Assembly: GCA_030613745.1 (NCBI GenBank) | Contig: JAUWLK010000071.1 | Coordinates: forward strand, 1-10,535 | Source of the DNA: Flavobacteriaceae bacterium | GTDB lineage: Bacteria; Bacteroidota; Bacteroidia; Flavobacteriales; Flavobacteriaceae | DNA length: 10,535 bases | Reading direction: 5' to 3' | Part shown: one piece after another, positions 7,530 through 10,535 of the stretch | Position numbering within the stretch: the first letter of the stretch is position 1 | Layout of the letters: the number at the start of each line of letters is the position of its first letter | Position numbers and translations under genes: made by a program | The notes under the pieces: generated by a model | What the model was told of the DNA's origin: nothing | What the model saw: the letters and a program-made list of their open reading frames with translations, nothing else | Databases searched by the model: none

Positions 7530-7565
7530 ATTTATCAGGTCTTTGTCAATCGAATTTGTTTTAAT

Positions 7566-7621
7566 AAAAAAACATCCGCCTAAAGACAAATGTTTTCTAT
7601 TTCTGGGTGGAAGACCGGTTT
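7566..7621 (-). repeat. Decayed copy of the tRNA-His 3' end plus terminator
   Basis: This segment aligns nearly end to end with 7738-7794. It shares AAAAAAACATCCG at the left (the terminator arm), T-rich spacing of almost the same length (32 versus 33 bases), and the identical 17 bases GGGTGGAAGACCGGTTT at 7605-7621, which in the right copy are the acceptor 3' strand and T-arm of the tRNA. The terminator stem in this copy is broken. Beyond 7621 a 6-7-base insertion precedes TGAACCGAG, and TTGAGCC at about 7646-7652 could be a D-arm remnant, so the whole may be a tRNA pseudogene running to about 7655. The stretch from there to 7737 shows only AT-rich DNA with one small hairpin (CGAGT-AA-ACTCG near 7709-7720). 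Confidence 0.7.
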
Positions 7622-7737
7622 AATACTTGAACCGAGTATCTACTGTTGAGCCTTCAAAAAATAAAAAAAATGTAATACATAACTTTTTGTTCTTCAAAAA
7701 TTTAATTCCGAGTAAACTCGATCAAAATTTCTCCAAC

Positions 7738-7770
7738 AAAAAAACATCCGTCTTACAACGGATGTTTTTT
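7738..7770 (-). terminator. Terminator of the tRNA-His gene
   Basis: AAAAAACATCCGT (7739-7751), loop CTTACA, ACGGATGTTTTTT (7758-7770) form a perfect 13-bp stem. Read on the minus strand it ends in a T-tract (complement of A's at 7738-7744) and begins 8 bases past the tRNA 3' end. Confidence 0.88.
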
Positions 7771-7778
7771 ATTTTTTG

Positions 7779-7853
7779 GGTGGAAGACCGGTTTCGAACC
7801 GGCGACCTCTAGAACCACAATCTAGCGCTCTAACCAACTGAGCTACAACCACC
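7779..7853 (-). tRNA. tRNA-His (anticodon GTG), acceptor stem with two mismatches
   Basis: On the minus strand the cloverleaf is clear: a D-arm GCTC/GAGC, an anticodon stem CTAGA/TCTAG with loop TTGTGGT (anticodon GTG, His), and a T-arm GCCGG/CCGGT around TTCGAAA. The extra G at -1 (7853) opposite C73 (7779) is the histidine identity signal. CCA is not encoded. The acceptor stem is abnormal: 5' GTGGTTG must pair with 3' CTTCCAC, so positions 5-68 and 6-67 are both T-T. CAACCAC would pair perfectly. The gene has a good promoter at 7893-7923 and a good terminator, so it appears to be expressed. Whether it is fully functional is uncertain. Confidence 0.93.
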
Positions 7854-7892
7854 ATATAATGTAGTTGAATTACCTTAGGGTAAATTCGGATG

Positions 7893-7923
7893 CAAATATA
7901 ATCTATTTACTTATTTCTTCAAA
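7893..7923 (-). promoter_or_regulatory. Bacteroidota-type promoter for tRNA-His
   Basis: On the minus strand TTTG (complement of CAAA, 7920-7923), a 19-base spacer and TATATTTG (complement of CAAATATA, 7893-7900) match both consensus elements. The box ends 40 bases before the tRNA 5' end, giving a short 5' leader for RNase P. This is the best promoter match in the window. Confidence 0.7.
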
Positions 7924-7987
7924 TAAAAAAATCTATTTTATTAATAAGTTTAAGCTCATTTTTATAAATCAAAAAAACAAGATTGAT

Positions 7988-7995
7988 TATATTTG
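7988..7995 (+). promoter_or_regulatory. Putative -7 box for the GH144 lipoprotein operon
   Basis: TATATTTG matches TAnnTTTG exactly. It lies 87 bases upstream of the GH144 start, implying a leader of about 80 bases. No TTG is present at the usual -33 distance, so the promoter may be weak or need an activator. The region 7924-8082 is otherwise AT-rich without a gene. Confidence 0.45.
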
Positions 7996-8082
7996 ATTAA
8001 ATCATTAACTTCGTCATGAAACTAGCTAAATAATCAAATAATTTTTAAATACTATACTTAAAATCATTCTTTAAAAGAAATT

Positions 8083-9429
8083 ATGAAACTAATATTATAT
8101 TTAATCAGCTTTGTATTTTTTATGTATTTGCATGTTGTCTTACAATCTTGTTCAAAAAATAACACTCCAATGAAGTCTGAACCAGTCCAGCTTTCTGACA
8201 ATGAATTGTTAGATTTAGTGCAAAAACAAACTTTCAAGTATTTTTGGAATTTTTCACACACTACAAGTGGTATGGCTTTAGAAAGATCTAATGCTGATGC
8301 TTATGGAGGTGAAGCTCCTAATATTGTTACATCTGGCGGGAGTGGTTTTGGAATAATGGCAATTATTGTAGGAGTTGAAAGAAACTACATTACAAGAGAA
8401 CAGGCTAATGAGCGTCTTCATAAGATCACAGATTTTTTATTAAATGGTGATCGATTTCATGGTGCTTTCCCACACTGGTATTATGGTGATACTGGAAAAG
8501 TAAGACCCTTTTTTACTGAAGATAATGGTGGAGATATTGTAGAAACTTCATTCATGATTCAAGGATTATTAACAGCACGACAATATTTTAATAGAGAGAA
8601 TAATGATGAAATTTTATTACGAAATAAAATAAATCAACTATGGAATGAGGTAGATTGGGATTGGTATACAAATGGAGAAGATATTTTAACATGGCATTGG
8701 TCACCAAATTTTGAATGGACAATCAATCATCAAATAAAAGGATATAACGAAGCTCTTATCACTTATATTTTAGCAGCCTCATCAACAACACATCCTATAA
8801 ATGAATCTGTATATCATAATGGTTGGGCTTCAGGTAACAATTTCAACAATGGTAATACATATTACCAAAAATGGAATTTATCTTTAGGTCCAGATTTTGG
8901 TGGGCCATTATTTTTTACACACTATTCTTTTTTAGGGCTAGATCCTAAAGAACTAAAAGATTCTTATACTGATTATTGGGAACAAAATGTCAATCACACT
9001 CTTATAAACAGGGAATATTGCATTGAAAATCCTAAAGAATTTATAGGTTATGGCAATAAAAGTTGGGGACTAACGGCAAGTGATAATCATCAAGGGTACT
9101 CTGCACATAGTCCAACAAATGATTTAGGAGTCATCTCTCCTACTGCTGCACTTTCATCATTTCCATATACTCCTGAATATTCAATGCAGGCATTAAGACA
9201 TTTTTATTATGATTTTGATGGAAAATTATGGGGTGAATATGGTTTTTATGATGCTTTTAACCAAACAGAGAATTGGTATGCAGATAATTATTTAGCTATT
9301 GATCAAGGACCTATAATTATAATGATTGAAAATTATCGCACAGGATTATTGTGGAATTTATTTATGTCATGCCCTGAAATTAAGGAAGGGTTATCAAAAT
9401 TAAATTTTTCTAGTCCACATTTAAATTAA
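8083..9429 (+). CDS. GH144 glycoside hydrolase lipoprotein (beta-1,2-glucanase type; 'glucoamylase-like')
   Basis: A 448-residue lipoprotein. A hydrophobic signal (residues 4-20) ends in LQSC, with Cys23 as the lipidated residue. The following SKNNTP lacks the acidic surface-export signal, so a periplasm-facing location is more likely. The remainder matches the glycoamylase-like domain of CAZy family GH144, an (alpha/alpha)6 barrel whose characterised Bacteroidota members cleave beta-1,2-glucans. Conserved segments: FKYFWNFSH (51-59), NADAYGGEAPNIVTSGGSGFG, NGGDIVETSF (148-157), GYNEA with Glu223, ASDNHQGYSAHSP (332-344), WGEYGFYDAFN (383-393) and IDQGPIIIMIENYRTGLLW near the end. Acidic residues Asp151, Glu154, Glu223 and Asp407 are candidates for catalysis. 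Family assignment is firm; exact substrate is inferred. Length is normal. It is followed after 22 bases by a second lipoprotein gene. Confidence 0.9.
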   Translation: MKLILYLISFVFFMYLHVVLQSCSKNNTPMKSEPVQLSDNELLDLVQKQTFKYFWNFSHTTSGMALERSNADAYGGEAPNIVTSGGSGFGIMAIIVGVERNYITREQANERLHKITDFLLNGDRFHGAFPHWYYGDTGKVRPFFTEDNGGDIVETSFMIQGLLTARQYFNRENNDEILLRNKINQLWNEVDWDWYTNGEDILTWHWSPNFEWTINHQIKGYNEALITYILAASSTTHPINESVYHNGWASGNNFNNGNTYYQKWNLSLGPDFGGPLFFTHYSFLGLDPKELKDSYTDYWEQNVNHTLINREYCIENPKEFIGYGNKSWGLTASDNHQGYSAHSPTNDLGVISPTAALSSFPYTPEYSMQALRHFYYDFDGKLWGEYGFYDAFNQTENWYADNYLAIDQGPIIIMIENYRTGLLWNLFMSCPEIKEGLSKLNFSSPHLN

Positions 9430-9451
9430 ATCAAACAATAAATATAAACAG

Positions 9452-10147
9452 ATGAAATTAAAATATTTCGCATATATTCTATTGCTAACATTTTTTTATA
9501 ATTGCTCAAATAAAACAAATAATGATGAATTTATCGAAAAGGTTACCGGTAGATATTTATATAATTCTGATGAAATAATTGAGATCTATTTTAAAGAGAG
9601 TGAGCTTTTTATGATGTGGAGAGGTGCAAAAAATATCAAACCTCTAAAAATAAATGATACTACATTTTATGTGAAAGAAATGAATGAGAAAATTCAATTT
9701 TTGATAAATCCTTCTAATCAACAAGAATACTTAGTTTTAGTTCCAAAAGAAGAAAAAAAATCTATTGTATATAATTATAGAAAGCTTGATGAAAATGAAA
9801 AAATTCCAAGTGAATATTTAATAAATAATGAATTTGATAAAGCATTAAATGCTTACTTAATTATTAAAGCAAAGGATTCACTAGATAGCTCAATAAATGA
9901 AAGTAATTTAAATTCACTTGGCTATAAAAAACTACGCAAGAAAGAATATGAATACGCTATCAATATTTTTAAAATAAATGTTGCTTTATATCCAAATAGC
10001 TCTAATGTTTACGATAGTTTGGGTGATGTTTTTATGAAAAATGGTGATACAGTTCAAGCTATAGTTAATTATAAAAAATCTTTAGTATTAGACTCAGGAA
10101 ATGCAAGAGCTAAACGAAATATTAAAAAATTGGAAAATAAAGAATAA
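9452..10147 (+). CDS. Small TPR-containing lipoprotein
   Basis: A 231-residue protein with a lipoprotein signal (residues 1-17, FFYNC, Cys18). Residues about 28-105 look like a small beta-rich domain (VTGRYLYNSDEIIEIYFKES...), similar in feel to the DUF3471-type domains attached to serine hydrolases. Residues about 152-220 form two tetratricopeptide repeats (NSLGYKKLRKKEYEYAINIF and NVYDSLGDVFMKNGDTVQAI). This beta-plus-TPR layout is common as the C-terminal tail of flavobacterial beta-lactamase-family proteins, but the enzymatic part is absent here. The gene starts 22 bases after the GH144 stop, so the two are probably co-transcribed. It likely acts as a periplasm-facing scaffold or partner, but no function is established. 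It ends 7 bases from the bshB1 stop with no visible terminator. Confidence 0.85.
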   Translation: MKLKYFAYILLLTFFYNCSNKTNNDEFIEKVTGRYLYNSDEIIEIYFKESELFMMWRGAKNIKPLKINDTTFYVKEMNEKIQFLINPSNQQEYLVLVPKEEKKSIVYNYRKLDENEKIPSEYLINNEFDKALNAYLIIKAKDSLDSSINESNLNSLGYKKLRKKEYEYAINIFKINVALYPNSSNVYDSLGDVFMKNGDTVQAIVNYKKSLVLDSGNARAKRNIKKLENKE

Positions 10148-10154
10148 ATATTTT

Positions 10155-10535
10155 TTAAATCAAATCATCTAAATTATCAACCGCAACATAACGCTCTACA
10201 GTAAATCCTTCAGCATAATCTGTACCTATAAGTCTGCCTAAATCTTTTGCTCGATAAGTTATACTTTCTAAAAAGTTTTTACTCGAAATTGGCGAAGATG
10301 GTTCTTTACTGGTAGGATCATGAAATTGTGAACTATACGCTTTTACAGCTTCCATTTTTTTACTTATAAAACCAGTCACATCTATAACAAAATCTGGCTC
10401 TAAATTATTCCATTGAATATAGTGATATACATGTTTTGGTCGCCAAGCATTTTGCTCTTTTCCATTTAAAGTAGTTTTAATTTTTCGTAATCCTGATAAA
10501 AAACAAGCATCACTTACTAATTGACTTCCTTTAGC
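10155..10535 (-). CDS. bshB1: Bacillithiol biosynthesis deacetylase BshB1, C-terminal half (start outside window)
   Basis: The leftward frame is open to the right edge and gives 126 residues, about half of the usual roughly 240. BshB1 is a zinc-dependent PIG-L/LmbE-type hydrolase that deacetylates N-acetylglucosaminyl-malate, the second step of bacillithiol synthesis. Recognisable family segments: KGSQLVSDACFLSGL at the window edge, AWRPKHVYHYIQW, EPDFVIDVTGF, KKMEAVKAYSSQF and YAEGFTVERY near the C-terminus. The AHPDD and HxDH zinc-ligand motifs lie beyond the edge. The GTG at 10377-10379 is internal, not a start. Presence of this gene suggests that the cell makes bacillithiol as its low-molecular-weight thiol. 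Confidence 0.93.
   Translation of the reverse strand, partial: AKGSQLVSDACFLSGLRKIKTTLNGKEQNAWRPKHVYHYIQWNNLEPDFVIDVTGFISKKMEAVKAYSSQFHDPTSKEPSSPISSKNFLESITYRAKDLGRLIGTDYAEGFTVERYVAVDNLDDLI

Noticed and set aside
7709..7720. Small hairpin CGAGT-AA-ACTCG between the tRNA repeat copies
   Set aside because: A 5-bp stem with a 2-base loop and no T-tract; too weak to call a terminator or a recombination site.
7627..7812. Rightward open frame of 61 codons ending VEDRFRTGDL
   Set aside because: It runs through the tRNA terminator and the antisense strand of the tRNA T-arm. RFRTGDL is the usual false translation of a tRNA; there is no ribosome site or conserved content.
8064..8261. Leftward open frame overlapping the start of the GH144 gene
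   Set aside because: Opposite the lipoprotein signal and the start of the mature domain; no recognisable product or leftward promoter.

Overview
The window looks like a chromosomal segment of a Bacteroidota bacterium, most likely a flavobacterium (Flavobacteriaceae). The DNA is very AT-rich. Putative promoters follow the Bacteroidota pattern (TTTG about 19-21 bases before TAnnTTTG; the exact box TATATTTG occurs upstream of four transcription units). Shine-Dalgarno sequences are mostly weak. The recognisable proteins (clusterless endonuclease III, bacillithiol deacetylase BshB1, GH144 lipoprotein) fit that group.

Region 1-2660 holds the 3' end of an unrecognised conserved gene, a convergent bcp (peroxiredoxin Q), a divergent nth (endonuclease III without iron-sulfur ligands), a strong bidirectional terminator, a short 46-residue ORF that is easy to miss, and an ECF-type sigma factor. 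The sigma gene is read leftward from a promoter next to an unusual inverted repeat. Region 2662-5429 is uvrA, read rightward from a TTG start. It carries a one-base deletion in an A-run at 4912-4916 that puts the last 168 residues, including the second ABC signature and Walker B, in another frame.

Region 5650-7467 encodes a 605-residue cytoplasmic protein of unknown function with its own promoter and terminator. It has glycine-rich motifs reminiscent of FMN-binding TIM barrels such as nitronate monooxygenases, plus several cysteines, and is the most interesting uncharacterised gene here. Region 7530-8082 is non-coding apart from a leftward tRNA-His (GTG). That tRNA has two T-T mismatches in its acceptor stem, and a decayed second copy of its 3' end and terminator lies about 170 bases away.

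Region 8083-10147 is a probable two-gene operon: a GH144 (beta-1,2-glucanase-type) lipoprotein followed by a small TPR lipoprotein. At the right edge the C-terminal half of BshB1 (bacillithiol synthesis) is read leftward.

BCP, Nth, UvrA and BshB1 all relate to oxidative damage or DNA repair. They are on separate transcription units, so a shared function is only a loose inference. I saw no insertion sequence, CRISPR array, phage gene or defence cassette.
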